A stretch of DNA of 64,000 nucleotides. Origin: Enterobacter sp. 638 (GTDB lineage: Bacteria > Pseudomonadota > Gammaproteobacteria > Enterobacterales > Enterobacteriaceae). The stretch is from contig NC_009425.1 of assembly GCF_000016325.1 (NCBI RefSeq), forward strand, positions 62,001-126,000. The letters run 5' to 3'. Each line of letters starts with the position of its first letter. Position 1 is the first letter of the stretch. The notes beneath the pieces are model-generated. The model worked only from the letters and a program-made list of their open reading frames with translations. It did no database searches and was not told where the DNA came from. Position numbers and translations under genes: made by a program. Shown one piece after another: positions 19,506 to 28,214 of this stretch.

Positions 19506-20221
19506 GGGACCGTGGTCCCAACCCTGCATCTGGGACCGTGGTCCCAACCCTACATCTGGGACCGTGGTCCCAACCCTACATCTGGGACCGTGGTCCCAAC
19601 CCTACATCTGGGACCGTGGTCCCAACCCTACATCTGGGACCGTGGTCCCAACCCTACATCTGGGACCGTGGTCCCAACCCTACATCTGGGACCGTGGTCC
19701 CAACCCTACATCTGGGACCGTGGTCCCAACCCTACATCTGGGACCGTGGTCCCAACCCTACATCTGGGACCGTGGTCCCAACCCTACATCTGGGACCGTG
19801 GTCCCAACCCTGCATCTGGGACCGTGGTCCCAACCCTGCATCTGGGACCGTGGTCCCAACCCTGCATCTGGGACCGTGGTCCCAACCCTGCATCTGGGAC
19901 CGTGGTCCCAACCCTGCATCTGGGACCGTGGTCCCAACCCTGCATCTGGGACCGTGGTCCCAACCCTGCATCTGGGACCGTGGTCCCAACCCTGCATCTG
20001 GGACCGTGGTCCCAACCCTGCATCTGGGACCGTGGTCCCAACCCTGCATCTGGGACCGTGGTCCCAACCCTGCATCTGGGACCGTGGTCCCAACCCTGCA
20101 TCTGGGACCGTGGTCCCAACCCTGCATCTGGGACCGTGGTCCCAACCCTGCATCTGGGACCGTGGTCCCAACCCTGCATCTGGGACCGTGGTCCCAACCC
20201 TGCATCTGGGACCATGGTCCC
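19506..20221. repeat. sopC: sopC-like centromere: 28 tandem 26-bp repeats
   Basis: The core GGGACCGTGGTCCC recurs every 26 bp exactly, from 19506 to 20208, giving 28 in-phase copies. With its flanks each copy contains TGGGACCGTGGTCCCA, the F SopB-binding inverted repeat. F sopC has 12 repeats of 43 bp, so the box is conserved but the period and number are not. Linker variants are clustered: copies 2-11 have CCCTACATCT, copies 1 and 12-27 have CCCTGCATCT. The last copy has a fully palindromic core GGGACCATGGTCCC and a CACTACATCT linker. A degenerate half copy precedes the array at about 19480-19505. The array starts about 65 bp after the sopB stop. Confidence 0.95.
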
Positions 20222-20235
20222 AACACTACATCTGT

Positions 20236-20765
20236 ATTACTTGTCAAATTTATGATTTATGCGTACGAGCAAAATGTTAAATATTACTCTTGGCGCTTCC
20301 TCGCTTACTCGCGGGCTTTGCCCGGTCGTGCGGCTGCGGCGAGCACTATCAGCTTGTGAAAGGTTCGATCATTTGCGAGGTAAATAACCTGTGCTAAGGG
20401 TAAATATTTGACAACATCTAACGATCAACGGCCTTCGTTTCTGAGTAAGATTACTATCGGATAAAAGCTTTCAAATACCTCATTGTTTGAGGCATTGAAT
20501 TACTTCAGTAATTGCCCCTGTTGGTATATAGAGGCGTTCCATCTAAGCTCGGTAACACTGCCATGCCGTAATCAGTTTTGAACTCATATTCCTACGGCTT
20601 CGCTTTAGCAGTGATTTTCTTTTGAAATAATTTTTACCGATTAGCCACTACATGTTTGAGTCTGTAATTTTGCTATGTTCTGTATCACTGTGCGTAAATG
20701 TTAAATGGTTTATTCTTAGCTCATATTTCACGAAGGGATGTGAACTGTTAAACAGGAAAAGCAGA
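20236..20765. other. non-coding stretch with a ColE1-ori-flank-like segment
   Basis: About 20288-20355 (GCGCTTCCTCGCTTACTCGC ... CGGCTGCGGCGAGCACTATC) resembles the well-known sequence next to ColE1/pBR322 origins. That sequence includes primosome or single-strand initiation signals, though I cannot show function here. No gene is supported in the rest. Confidence 0.4.
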
Positions 20766-22115
20766 ATGAAACTCGTCTGGAAAGAGACCCCAAGAGGACG
20801 CATTGAGCGATATTTAAGTATTACTGAAAAGGAATCGGTACTGCATGTGTTCAGTCATTCCAGAAAACCTTCTCAGGCGGACTTGCGGATCACAAATGTC
20901 ATTCTTGAAGAGATGGACAGAAAGGAATTATGGATAGAATGCGATTGTGTCGAGCGTGAGCAGGATATGAAGGGGCCCTACAACTGTGAAGTAAAAAGAG
21001 CATATCTTAGACACGTCAAGACATCCATGCGACATGATGAGACGTGTCCGTTGTATCGTATGAAAAAAGAAAGGGATGCAGACTCCAAGTCAAATGAAGG
21101 GAAAACAAGCCCTCTCAATCCAATCGGTGGAGATGACTGGTTACCTGACCGAAAAGAGAAAGCTAGAGCCAAACAGAGTAAGGAACTGCCGCACCCGCGC
21201 AAAAAAAGACGAAAGACACTCAAACCAGTCCCAGCATTGGGTAGAAAATTGCTGACTCTCATTCAGGCTGCTGGGTTAAACCAAATCGAACTGGGTACTC
21301 ATTACAAGCCTCCTGGACTGGCTACTGCAGTGCAGTTCGTCAAGGACGTACTTAATACCCATACTATGAGAAATGGCACTATTCTCGCGGACCTGATCTC
21401 ATGCTCGCCATGGGTGGCTATAGAAAAGATTGAAGAGATGCTTAAAAAGCTGGAAGTCAACGGCGGTATTAACAGCCTTGATAAGGAATTATGTGTATAT
21501 GTTGTCGGCCTGGCGGCAGAGGTTTCAAGAGAGAGCGTGACCTTTAGTGTAAGAGGGAAGGCATTTACACACAGTCCCGAGACACGAGTAACCATAAATG
21601 GTGAAAACTATCTTAACGCCGGAAGTAGGGGGCCATATTGGACTATTCTCGAATACCGGCGAGATGGAAAAGGTATTGTGTATTGCCACGACGCATATGC
21701 ACATGCCGCTTTTACTCTGGACAATCCAGTCCCCGTAGATAGCAACCTTGAGAAATCCACTCTTAAGACAATCATCAATGCCTGCGAGTTTGCATCCCGC
21801 CAAACAAATCGCCCTGAATCACTTAGTCTCAGCAAGCCACTATTTACGTTGAGAACGTTTGAGGACGGAGTTGAGGAAGTTATTCACCCAGATTTTATTT
21901 TGAACGTTGCACCGGTAAACCAGAAAACTGTTACGACGCTGATTATTGAAACGATGGGGTATGACTTAGCTGATTACATTGAGAGAAAATCTGAAACGCA
22001 TAACCTGATGCGTCAGGAAGGTACACTCCTTACTGATCCTCCTGACTGGCCCGAACCATCAAAAACAACGTTTAACAGTGTTTTGCTGAAGCATATCTTT
22101 AGGGCGGCGAAATAA
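20766..22115 (+). CDS. DUF1173-like plasmid protein (tentative)
   Basis: A 449-residue protein starting MKLVWKETPRGRIERYL. AGGAAAAGCAG is correctly spaced before this ATG, whereas an in-frame extension upstream starts in non-coding-looking sequence. Near residues 58-97 a Cys/His cluster (C-D-C, then C, H, H and C-P-L-Y) looks like a metal site. The middle is basic and low complexity (KKRRKTLKP). The C-terminal third has HPDFILNVAPVNQKTVTTL and ETMGYDLADYIERKSETHNL, which recall the 'defence-like nuclease fold' style end of DUF1173 proteins. The DUF1173 link rests on remembered pattern only. It stands alone between the centromere and the ars genes, so its neighbours give no functional hint. 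Confidence 0.5.
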   Translation: MKLVWKETPRGRIERYLSITEKESVLHVFSHSRKPSQADLRITNVILEEMDRKELWIECDCVEREQDMKGPYNCEVKRAYLRHVKTSMRHDETCPLYRMKKERDADSKSNEGKTSPLNPIGGDDWLPDRKEKARAKQSKELPHPRKKRRKTLKPVPALGRKLLTLIQAAGLNQIELGTHYKPPGLATAVQFVKDVLNTHTMRNGTILADLISCSPWVAIEKIEEMLKKLEVNGGINSLDKELCVYVVGLAAEVSRESVTFSVRGKAFTHSPETRVTINGENYLNAGSRGPYWTILEYRRDGKGIVYCHDAYAHAAFTLDNPVPVDSNLEKSTLKTIINACEFASRQTNRPESLSLSKPLFTLRTFEDGVEEVIHPDFILNVAPVNQKTVTTLIIETMGYDLADYIERKSETHNLMRQEGTLLTDPPDWPEPSKTTFNSVLLKHIFRAAK

Positions 22116-22348
22116 CTGTATGCAAAAAGAAAACAGCAATGTTGACTAAAATATATGAGTTTTACCTTCTTGACGTATAAAGTGAACAGGCAATGAAAGT
22201 AGTGACATTTTGAATGGACTCGGCCTTATCAGAAGCCCAAGTGTAAAGAACAACTGAATCGCCACTGGTTTAATCGACACCTTAAGGTTACGTTACCGGC
22301 AATTAACGCATAAAAAGTAAAATCAAACGCAACTGGTATTTTCATTTG

Positions 22349-23044
22349 TCAGATTTTGCCCTGATTGACCCGCTCTGACAGTGCCTGGTGACTTTCTTTT
22401 CGTTCGCTGTAGCGATCGGCAAGGTAACCATTTTGGCCCTTGAGCAGCAGTGTCATTTTAAACAGTTCCTCAGCGACATCGACGATACGATCATACCAGG
22501 AAGGGGGCTTCATCCGTCCGTTCTCATCGAATTCCTGCCATGCTTTCGCCACTGAGGACTGGTTGGGGATAGTGAACATCCGCATCCACCGACTCAGAAT
22601 ACGCATCTGGTTCACGGCATTAAAAGACTGCGAACCGCCGCAAACCTGCACTGCAAGTGTCTTGCCCTGCGAAGGAAGTACCGCGCCTTCACTTAAGGCT
22701 ATCCAGTCGATCTGCGCCTTCATAACCGCGCTCATAGCCCCGTGCCGTTCCGGGGAACTCCACACCATCCCGTCACACAATCTGACCAGACCGCGCAGCT
22801 CGTTGACTTTAGGGTGCGTATCCGGGGCATCATCCGGCAGAGGCAGTCCAGAGGGGTTAAAGAATTTCACCTCCGCGCCCATCGCCGTCAGCAGGCGACC
22901 TGCTTCCTCCGCGACAAAACGGCTGTAGGAGCGCTCTCTTACTGAGCCATACAGGATCTGGATTCGTGGCGGCTCCTGCAGGTGCAGGCGTTCTGCGATG
23001 TGTTGATCAAAACATTCAGTATTCAGGACAGGAAATTGTTCCAT
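22349..23044 (-). CDS. arsH: ArsH, NADPH-dependent FMN reductase / organoarsenical oxidase
   Basis: A 231-residue flavodoxin-like protein. [19 protein letters not shown] (about 30-48) is the FMN phosphate-binding loop, and [19 protein letters not shown] (about 96-114) is the conserved ArsH block. ArsH oxidises trivalent methylated or aromatic arsenicals and reduces quinones or iron with NADPH. It is transcribed divergently from arsRBC, the usual plasmid layout, and shares the 83-bp ArsR-controlled intergenic region. GGAGGAGAAA directly precedes the start. The length is normal and no change is seen in the motif residues. Confidence 0.95.
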   Translation of the reverse strand: MEQFPVLNTECFDQHIAERLHLQEPPRIQILYGSVRERSYSRFVAEEAGRLLTAMGAEVKFFNPSGLPLPDDAPDTHPKVNELRGLVRLCDGMVWSSPERHGAMSAVMKAQIDWIALSEGAVLPSQGKTLAVQVCGGSQSFNAVNQMRILSRWMRMFTIPNQSSVAKAWQEFDENGRMKPPSWYDRIVDVAEELFKMTLLLKGQNGYLADRYSERKESHQALSERVNQGKI

Positions 23045-23127
23045 TTTTCTCCTCCGGAGAACAGGTTATTTCAAAGTCTATAAATATGATTTACCATATG
23101 TGTATTCTAAATGGAACGGAGTGAAAA
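23045..23127. promoter_or_regulatory. divergent ars promoter/operator region
   Basis: The 83 bp between arsH and arsR is AT-rich and contains ATATGATTTACCATATG near 23084-23100, an imperfect inverted repeat of the kind ArsR occupies. I cannot fix the individual promoter boxes with confidence. Confidence 0.5.
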
Positions 23128-23448
23128 ATGCTACATCCTGTTCAGCTTTTCAAAATCCTGTCTGATGAAACACGGCTCGCCATCGTCATGATTCTGCGGG
23201 AGTCAGGAGAAATGTGCGTGTGCGATATCTGTACAGCCACCTCCGAATCGCAGCCCAAAATCTCACGACATATGGCTATCCTTCGTGAAGCTGAGCTGGT
23301 TATTGACCGTCGGGAAGGCAAATGGATCCACTACCGTCTGTCACCCCACATACCGGCGTGGGCAGCTGAGATAATCGCAACGTCCTGGCAGTGTCTGCGA
23401 GAGGATGTGCGTGAATGGCTGCAAAAAGCAGCCTGCACCTCCTGCTGA
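23128..23448 (+). CDS. arsR: ArsR arsenite-responsive repressor
   Basis: A 106-residue winged helix repressor of the SmtB/ArsR family. The As(III)/Sb(III) site is the Cys triad in EMCVCDIC (Cys30, Cys32, Cys35), in the alpha-3 helix as in the E. coli R773 protein. The recognition helix lies in SESQPKISRHMAILREAEL (about 41-59), followed by the beta wing DRREGKWIHYRL. A further Cys pair at the C-terminus (CTSC) is a common addition. It heads arsR-arsB-arsC and should repress both this operon and arsH until arsenite binds. Confidence 0.97.
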   Translation: MLHPVQLFKILSDETRLAIVMILRESGEMCVCDICTATSESQPKISRHMAILREAELVIDRREGKWIHYRLSPHIPAWAAEIIATSWQCLREDVREWLQKAACTSC

Positions 23449-23492
23449 GACAGGTAAACACATTTACTTAATCATATGTGATGGAGTCTGGA

Positions 23493-24782
23493 ATGCTTTT
23501 AGCAGGGAGTATATTTTTACTGACGCTGGTACTGGTGATCTGGCAACCCAGAGGCCTGAGTATTGGCTGGAGCGCGAGTATCGGGGCTGTGCTGGCTCTG
23601 GGAACTGGTGTCATCCATATCGCTGATATTCCCGTTGTCTGGAATATCGTCTGGAACGCGACAGCGGCATTTATTGCGGTCATCATCATCAGCCTGCTGC
23701 TTGATGAGTCCGGCTTCTTTGAATGGGCCGCACTGCACGTTTCCCGCTGGGGTAACGGACGTGGCCGCCTTCTGTTTACCTGGATAGTGTTGCTCGGTGC
23801 CGCTGTTGCTGCGTTGTTTGCCAATGACGGCGCCGCGCTGATTCTGACACCGATTGTGATTGCGATGCTGCTCGCTCTGGGGTTCAGCCAGGGAACGACA
23901 CTGGCCTTTGTCATGGCGGCAGGATTTATTGCGGATACGGCCAGCCTGCCGCTCATTGTTTCTAACCTGGTGAATATTGTCTCAGCAGATTTCTTCGGAC
24001 TGGGCTTTACGCAGTACGCCTCCGTTATGGTGCCCGTGGACGTGGCAGCTATTGCGGCTACGCTGGCCATGCTGCATATCTTCTTCCGCAGGGATATTCC
24101 GGCCACGTATGACGTTTCGCTGCTGAAGACGCCTGCCAGTGCGATAAAGGATCCGGCGACCTTCAGGGCGGGCTGGATTGTCCTGTTATTACTGCTTGTC
24201 GGTTTCTTTGTTCTGGAGCCCCTGGGGATCCCGGTCAGCGCGATAGCAGCAGCTGGCGCAGCTGTGCTTTTCGTGGTAGCGAAAAGAGGTCATGCCATCA
24301 ACACCGGGAAAGTCCTGCGCGGTGCGCCATGGCAGATCGTTATTTTCTCGCTGGGTATGTACCTGGTGGTCTATGGCCTGCGCAATGCTGGCCTTACAGA
24401 GTACCTGTCAGGCGTGCTGAGCCTGCTGGCAGACAAAGGGTTATGGGCAGCGACGTTCGGTACCGGCTTCCTGACGGCATTTCTCTCATCAGTGATGAAC
24501 AATATGCCGACCGTGCTGATTGGTGCGTTGTCGATTGACGGGAGTACGGCGACTGGCGTCGTCAAAGAGGCAATGGTTTATGCCAATGTGATTGGCTGCG
24601 ATTTAGGCCCGAAAATCACCCCGATTGGCAGTCTGGCTACCCTGCTGTGGCTGCATGTGCTTTCCCAGAAAAATATGACGATCACATGGGGATATTACTT
24701 CCGTACCGGCATTGTTATGACTGTACCTGTGCTGTTTGTCACTCTGGCCGCGCTGGCGTGGCGGCTCTCTGTCACTTTGTAA
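23493..24782 (+). CDS. arsB: ArsB arsenite/antimonite efflux permease
   Basis: A 429-residue inner-membrane carrier with 12 predicted segments, the same length as E. coli ArsB and very similar throughout (for example [20 protein letters not shown] and [15 protein letters not shown], the latter carrying the conserved [12 protein letters not shown] motif). It exports As(OH)3 or Sb(OH)3 in exchange for protons and can be energised by ArsA, which is absent here. The ATG giving MLLAGSIF is chosen because family members begin there; an in-frame GTG at 23478 would add five residues. It lies 44 bp after arsR and 12 bp before arsC. Confidence 0.97.
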   Translation: MLLAGSIFLLTLVLVIWQPRGLSIGWSASIGAVLALGTGVIHIADIPVVWNIVWNATAAFIAVIIISLLLDESGFFEWAALHVSRWGNGRGRLLFTWIVLLGAAVAALFANDGAALILTPIVIAMLLALGFSQGTTLAFVMAAGFIADTASLPLIVSNLVNIVSADFFGLGFTQYASVMVPVDVAAIAATLAMLHIFFRRDIPATYDVSLLKTPASAIKDPATFRAGWIVLLLLLVGFFVLEPLGIPVSAIAAAGAAVLFVVAKRGHAINTGKVLRGAPWQIVIFSLGMYLVVYGLRNAGLTEYLSGVLSLLADKGLWAATFGTGFLTAFLSSVMNNMPTVLIGALSIDGSTATGVVKEAMVYANVIGCDLGPKITPIGSLATLLWLHVLSQKNMTITWGYYFRTGIVMTVPVLFVTLAALAWRLSVTL

Positions 24783-24794
24783 TGAGATACTGAT

Positions 24795-25220
24795 ATGAGC
24801 AACATTACCATCTATCACAACCCGGCCTGTGGTACTTCACGCAACACACTGGAGATGATCCGCAACAGCGGCAATGAACCGACGATAATTTATTATCTCG
24901 ATACGCCCCCGACCCGTGATGAGCTGATTAAACTTATTTCAGATATGGGAATTACGGTTCGTGGATTGCTGCGTAAGAATGTTGAGCCTTATGAACAACT
25001 GGGACTTGCAGAAGACAAGTTTACCGATGGGCAACTGCTAGAATTTATGCTGCAACATCCAGTCTTGATTAACAGGCCAATTGTTGTAACGCCTGCAGGA
25101 ACCCGCCTGTGTAGGCCTTCAGAGGTGGTTCTGGAAATTATTCCGGAACCTCAACAGGGTGCCTTCACGAAAGAAGATGGCGAAAAGGTTATTGATGAAA
25201 CAGGGAAGCGGGTGAACTAG
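24795..25220 (+). CDS. arsC: ArsC glutaredoxin-dependent arsenate reductase
   Basis: A 141-residue reductase of the R773 class. The active-site loop is HNPACGTSRNT with catalytic Cys12. Arginines expected to bind arsenate are in LLRKN (about 60), INRPIV (about 94) and GTRLCRP (about 107). It converts arsenate to arsenite with glutathione and glutaredoxin and supplies ArsB. It is the last gene of arsRBC and is followed by a hairpin terminator. Nothing is missing. Confidence 0.97.
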   Translation: MSNITIYHNPACGTSRNTLEMIRNSGNEPTIIYYLDTPPTRDELIKLISDMGITVRGLLRKNVEPYEQLGLAEDKFTDGQLLEFMLQHPVLINRPIVVTPAGTRLCRPSEVVLEIIPEPQQGAFTKEDGEKVIDETGKRVN

Positions 25221-25284
25221 TAAGCAACGAAATGAATAATTCGATTGTGGAACACGTTATTTAGCTTTAACAGGAAACAAATAA

Positions 25285-25313
25285 GAGCCCATGTATTTCA
25301 TGGACTCTTTCTT
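25285..25313 (+). terminator. arsRBC terminator
   Basis: GAGCCCATG and CATGGACTC pair with one C-A mismatch around a TATTT loop and are followed by TTTCTT. It starts about 65 bp after arsC. Confidence 0.65.
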
Positions 25314-25326
25314 AGATGCCTCGCTA

Positions 25327-25354
25327 TTCTGTCCAACTTTTTGGGGTCAGTACA
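25327..25354. mobile_element. lone IS3-family (IS150-like) terminal repeat
   Basis: Read on the minus strand, TGTACTGACCCCAAAAAGTT followed by GGACAG resembles the ends of IS150-group elements. No transposase is attached. It sits exactly between the ars operon and the first hok block, so it probably marks an old recombination joint. Confidence 0.4.
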
Positions 25355-25428
25355 ACACTAGGCCATCTGCTTGACTAGACACCATCAGAATAGCCTCTTA
25401 GCCGCCGCACGGCAAGGAGAAGAAGGCT

Positions 25429-25587
25429 ATGAAACTGCCACGAAGTTCCCTTATCTGGTGCGTATTAATAGTGTGTCTCACACTGCTGATATTCACATTC
25501 CTGACACGAAAATCGCTCTGCGAAATTCGTTATAAGGACGGAGACAGGGAGGTGGCGGCTTTCATGGCCTACGAATCCGGTAAGTAG
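25429..25587 (+). CDS. hok: Hok-family membrane toxin, copy 1
   Basis: Fifty-two residues beginning [20 protein letters not shown]. There is one membrane segment (about 8-27), then [19 protein letters not shown] and the terminal AYESGK, as in Hok/Flm toxins. Hok depolarises the inner membrane when its Sok antisense RNA is lost after plasmid loss. The GGCAAGGAGAAGAAGGCT leader with the Shine-Dalgarno is intact. The region further upstream differs from the other two copies, so the antisense promoter and mok leader may be lost. Residue 24 is Phe where the other copies have Tyr. Confidence 0.88.
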   Translation: MKLPRSSLIWCVLIVCLTLLIFTFLTRKSLCEIRYKDGDREVAAFMAYESGK

Positions 25588-25596
25588 CAACCTGGA

Positions 25597-25703
25597 GGCG
25601 GGGGAAACCCCGCCTTTTCAGGAGCTGATGATGTCTGGATTTGCCTGAAGCGCCTTTATGAAGGGGCTACCGGTTCGCTGGTAGCCCCTTTTTCCTTCCC
25701 GGC
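25597..25703 (+). terminator. two hairpins after hok copy 1
   Basis: The first is GGCGGGG-GAAA-CCCCGCC followed by TTTT (25597-25618), with a GNRA tetraloop. The second is GGGGCTACC and GGTAGCCCC with an 8-base loop followed by TTTTT (25673-25703). Both recur after hok copies 2 and 3. Confidence 0.8.
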
Positions 25704-25739
25704 GCGACCGCACGCATGAACAACCTGGAAGGTCTGTTC

Positions 25740-26232
25740 CTCTCCGGGAAAAGGGGGAGGGGCGGCAATGCTTATCGTGATGCTGGTATTTTGATGCTAC
25801 AGCTACAGCGTTTCTCCCGTATGCTGCTTGCGCTGCCTGCCGGGCATTCTTCTGGCAATGCTCCTGACCGGGACACCGATGTGATTCGTCGCCCTGCTCG
25901 GTGTGATTGCACTGGCAGGGATGATTATTCGCAATGCCGTCATACTGATAAGTGAGATAGACAGCATATATCTGGCGCACCGGCACAGTTCTCTGCATGT
26001 TGTCACTGATTTGCTTAAAGGGGCTCTCACATTTGCTGAGTCTGCTGTACAACACACTATTACTGGCCACGTTACCAATGCTGGCTTTCCCCCTCGCGGC
26101 CGCAGACAGCGTTTCTGGAATGAAGAATATCTGATGATGACAGAGCAGACAGACGCGTTTGCCCGCGCTTCGCTGGATAACTTCTCCGGGTATGGGCAAT
26201 GCACCATGAAAAGTAAGTCTCTGGCTGACTGA
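25740..26232 (+). pseudogene. RND-type efflux pump fragment
   Basis: The stretch GVIALAGMIIRNAVILISEID (around 25890-25960) is the conserved membrane segment of AcrB/MdtB-type RND pumps (LGxIALxGxxxxNAVxLI). Before and after it the matching sequence is out of frame or replaced: 25800-25890 has RND-like LPGILLAMLLTGTPM-type content in a shifted frame. No complete product is possible. It follows directly on the point where sequence similar to the hok block ends, so this is a junction of unrelated debris. Confidence 0.5.
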
Positions 26233-26395
26233 TACGACCCCTACACCCTGAGTAGGTAGTCGATCATTTAGTTGTCGTGCCGAGATGTGAACAGCATAAT
26301 GTACTGATGTTCATGAAGAGGTTGATGTTAACGCTGTTCCCCCCATAAAGCTTTGCAGAAATGAACAAATAGTTTGCCTCTCGTTATTACCCTGC

Positions 26396-26821
26396 TTATG
26401 CACGTTTGCTTCGTTTTTTCTGTCCCCGGTGGCGTTTTCCTGCTATTCCGGCGAGCCGTCTGAACGTTGGACAGTCCATATGTGATAAGGCAGGGCAACT
26501 GGCCACGTGAAGCAGCGTGTCACGCAGTGCTGTCAGGTCGTTTATTTTTTCGTTCAGCTCCAGGGCTTTCGCACTACAGAGGGCACGGGAAATTTCAGGT
26601 TTTCCATCTCTGCTAAACATCCCCGCGATTTCATCAAGCGAAAAATTTGCCGCCTTACCCATAATTATCAGGTTTAGCCGCAGGAGCACGTCAGGGGAAT
26701 ATTGTCGCCGCAATCCCCGACGGGCAACTGGAGAAATCAGACCTGTTTCCTCGTAATAGCGAAGGGCCGACGGGCTGACTCCGCTTACCTTCGCAACTTC
26801 ACCAATATCCAGAAGTTTCAT
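26396..26821 (-). CDS. MerR-family transcriptional regulator
   Basis: A 141-residue regulator. MKLLDIGEVAKVSGVSPSAL with RYYEETGLI is the MerR winged-helix DNA-binding domain (about 1-70), a coiled-coil dimer helix follows (about 75-115), and the C-terminus has Cys residues in CPALSHMDCP that could sense an oxidant, a metal or a thiol-reactive drug. The start at 26821 is preferred since it aligns with family members. It is divergent from an MFS efflux gene, and the gap between them contains a 19-bp-spacer promoter with a palindromic operator, the hallmark of MerR activation by DNA untwisting. Its ligand cannot be told from sequence. Confidence 0.88.
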   Translation of the reverse strand: MKLLDIGEVAKVSGVSPSALRYYEETGLISPVARRGLRRQYSPDVLLRLNLIIMGKAANFSLDEIAGMFSRDGKPEISRALCSAKALELNEKINDLTALRDTLLHVASCPALSHMDCPTFRRLAGIAGKRHRGQKKRSKRA

Positions 26822-26901
26822 GATGAACCCCAACAATTCCTACAGAGAAAAGTCCCTGAATGAGGATGAATATCCGTCATCAGATTACTGAAAAACTGAC
26901 G

Positions 26902-26932
26902 TTGACTTCAAGCTGACTTGAAGTGCTAAGGT
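26902..26932 (+). promoter_or_regulatory. MerR-type promoter with 19-bp spacer and palindromic operator
   Basis: TTGACT (26902-26907) and TAAGGT (26927-26932) are separated by 19 bp. The palindrome ACTTCAAGCTGACTTGAAGT (26905-26924, 8-bp arms, CTGA centre) fills the spacer. Overlong spacers with a central dyad are diagnostic of MerR-family control. The arms resemble the SoxR operator (CCTCAAGTTAACTTGAGG). It reads into the MFS gene. Confidence 0.85.
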
Positions 26933-26963
26933 TCACAGGAATTGACCAAACTCCGGAACAATA

Positions 26964-28214
26964 ATGATGAATATTACTGATAAAACAGTGAGTCTACATA
27001 AAACAGGCATCACTGTTACGCTTTCTCTGGCGATGCTACTGGCTTCGCTGGGCACCAGCATTGCAAATATTGCCTTACCGACACTGGTACAAGCTTTTAT
27101 GGCACCGTTTGATCAGGTTCAGGCAGTTGTGGTTGTCTACCTTGTCGCGCTGACTCTCTCAGCCGTTATTGCAGGCAGTCTCGGTGACAGATTTGGACTG
27201 AAGCGGGTGCTAGTAATGGGGTTGATGTTATTTGCTGTCGCTTGTCTGCTTTGCGCGGTCATGCCAGACCTGCGTCTACTGGTTGGCGCGCGGGCATTAC
27301 AGGGTGTCGGGGCTGCATTCCTGATGACACTGTCGATGGCTCTTATGCGTCAGGTAGCGGGCAGTGCAGATATTGGAAGAGCGATGGGTATCTTGGGAAC
27401 CGTATCAGCATTGGGCACGGCGCTGGGACCGTCCCTCGGCGGGTTATTGCTTCCACTAACAGGCTGGCGCGGTGTCTTTTGGATCCAGGTTCCTCTGGCT
27501 GTGCTTACCATTATTTTGGCTGTCACAGCATTACCGGACGAAGCGATCAAATGTAAGCCCGCAGGTTCTGGTTTGAAGACCCCGCTGAGCAGGAAAATCA
27601 TAAGCAGCCTGTTCGTCAATATGCTGGTTGCTGCTGTGATGATGACCACGCTGGTTGTCGGACCATTTTTCCTCAGTTCGGGCTTGGGTATGAACAGCGT
27701 ACACGTCGGTCTCGTCATGACCATCGGCCCTGTTATCTCGATTTTCAGTGGTATCCCGTCAGGTCGGCTCGTTGACAGACTCGGTAGCCGCCTTATCGTG
27801 GCGGCTGGAATATCCCTCCTGGCTGCAGGTACCTTTCTGATGGCGGGATTGCCGCAAATAATGGGCGTACCCGGGTACATCATTTCACTGGCTGTGCTCA
27901 CGCCGGGCTATCAGCTTTTCCAGGCTGCCAATAACACGGCAGTATTGTCTGATGTTCGTGATGATCGGCGCGGCACAGTTTCAGGCATGCTGAGCTTCTC
28001 ACGTAACGTAGGTCTGATTGCTGGTGCTTCTGCAATGGGAGCTGTGTTTGCACACCAGGTGGGAACGCATGACTTCACTCTCGCTTCTGCGGAGGCTATC
28101 CGTGACGGGATGCGTGGTACTTTTCTGCTGGCGGGCGTACTCATGTTGGTTGCTGTTGCTGTGGTTTTCCTCAGTTTATTTAACCGGGATTCGTTTGCCC
28201 GCTTAACCCCATAA
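26964..28214 (+). CDS. MFS drug efflux transporter
   Basis: A 416-residue protein with about 12 membrane segments. Motif A is GSLGDRFGLKRVLVMG (about 72-87) in the loop between TM2 and TM3, and motif C-like ALGPSLGGLLLPLTGW lies near 150-166. The early SIANIALPTL is typical of drug:H+ antiporters (DHA group). Substrate cannot be inferred, though control by a Cys-containing MerR regulator suggests an electrophile, dye or redox-active compound. Two adjacent ATGs (26964, 26967) are possible starts, with CCGGA about 10 nt upstream. The regulator/transporter pair forms a self-contained inducible efflux module. Confidence 0.88.
   Translation: MMNITDKTVSLHKTGITVTLSLAMLLASLGTSIANIALPTLVQAFMAPFDQVQAVVVVYLVALTLSAVIAGSLGDRFGLKRVLVMGLMLFAVACLLCAVMPDLRLLVGARALQGVGAAFLMTLSMALMRQVAGSADIGRAMGILGTVSALGTALGPSLGGLLLPLTGWRGVFWIQVPLAVLTIILAVTALPDEAIKCKPAGSGLKTPLSRKIISSLFVNMLVAAVMMTTLVVGPFFLSSGLGMNSVHVGLVMTIGPVISIFSGIPSGRLVDRLGSRLIVAAGISLLAAGTFLMAGLPQIMGVPGYIISLAVLTPGYQLFQAANNTAVLSDVRDDRRGTVSGMLSFSRNVGLIAGASAMGAVFAHQVGTHDFTLASAEAIRDGMRGTFLLAGVLMLVAVAVVFLSLFNRDSFARLTP

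Noticed and set aside
19506..20221. CRISPR array
   Set aside because: The repeats are contiguous 26-mers with no unique spacers, no cas genes are near, and the unit is the SopB box.
19512..20359. Long open frames on both strands (137-273 codons) made of VPTLHLGPWSQP-like repeats
   Set aside because: They arise because a 26-bp unit repeated without stops stays open in several frames (78 bp equals 26 codons). They are a by-product of the centromere array and have no start signals.
23468..24106. 212-codon minus-strand frame opposite arsB
   Set aside because: Low-complexity Ala/Ser/Thr composition, antisense to a well-conserved membrane protein.
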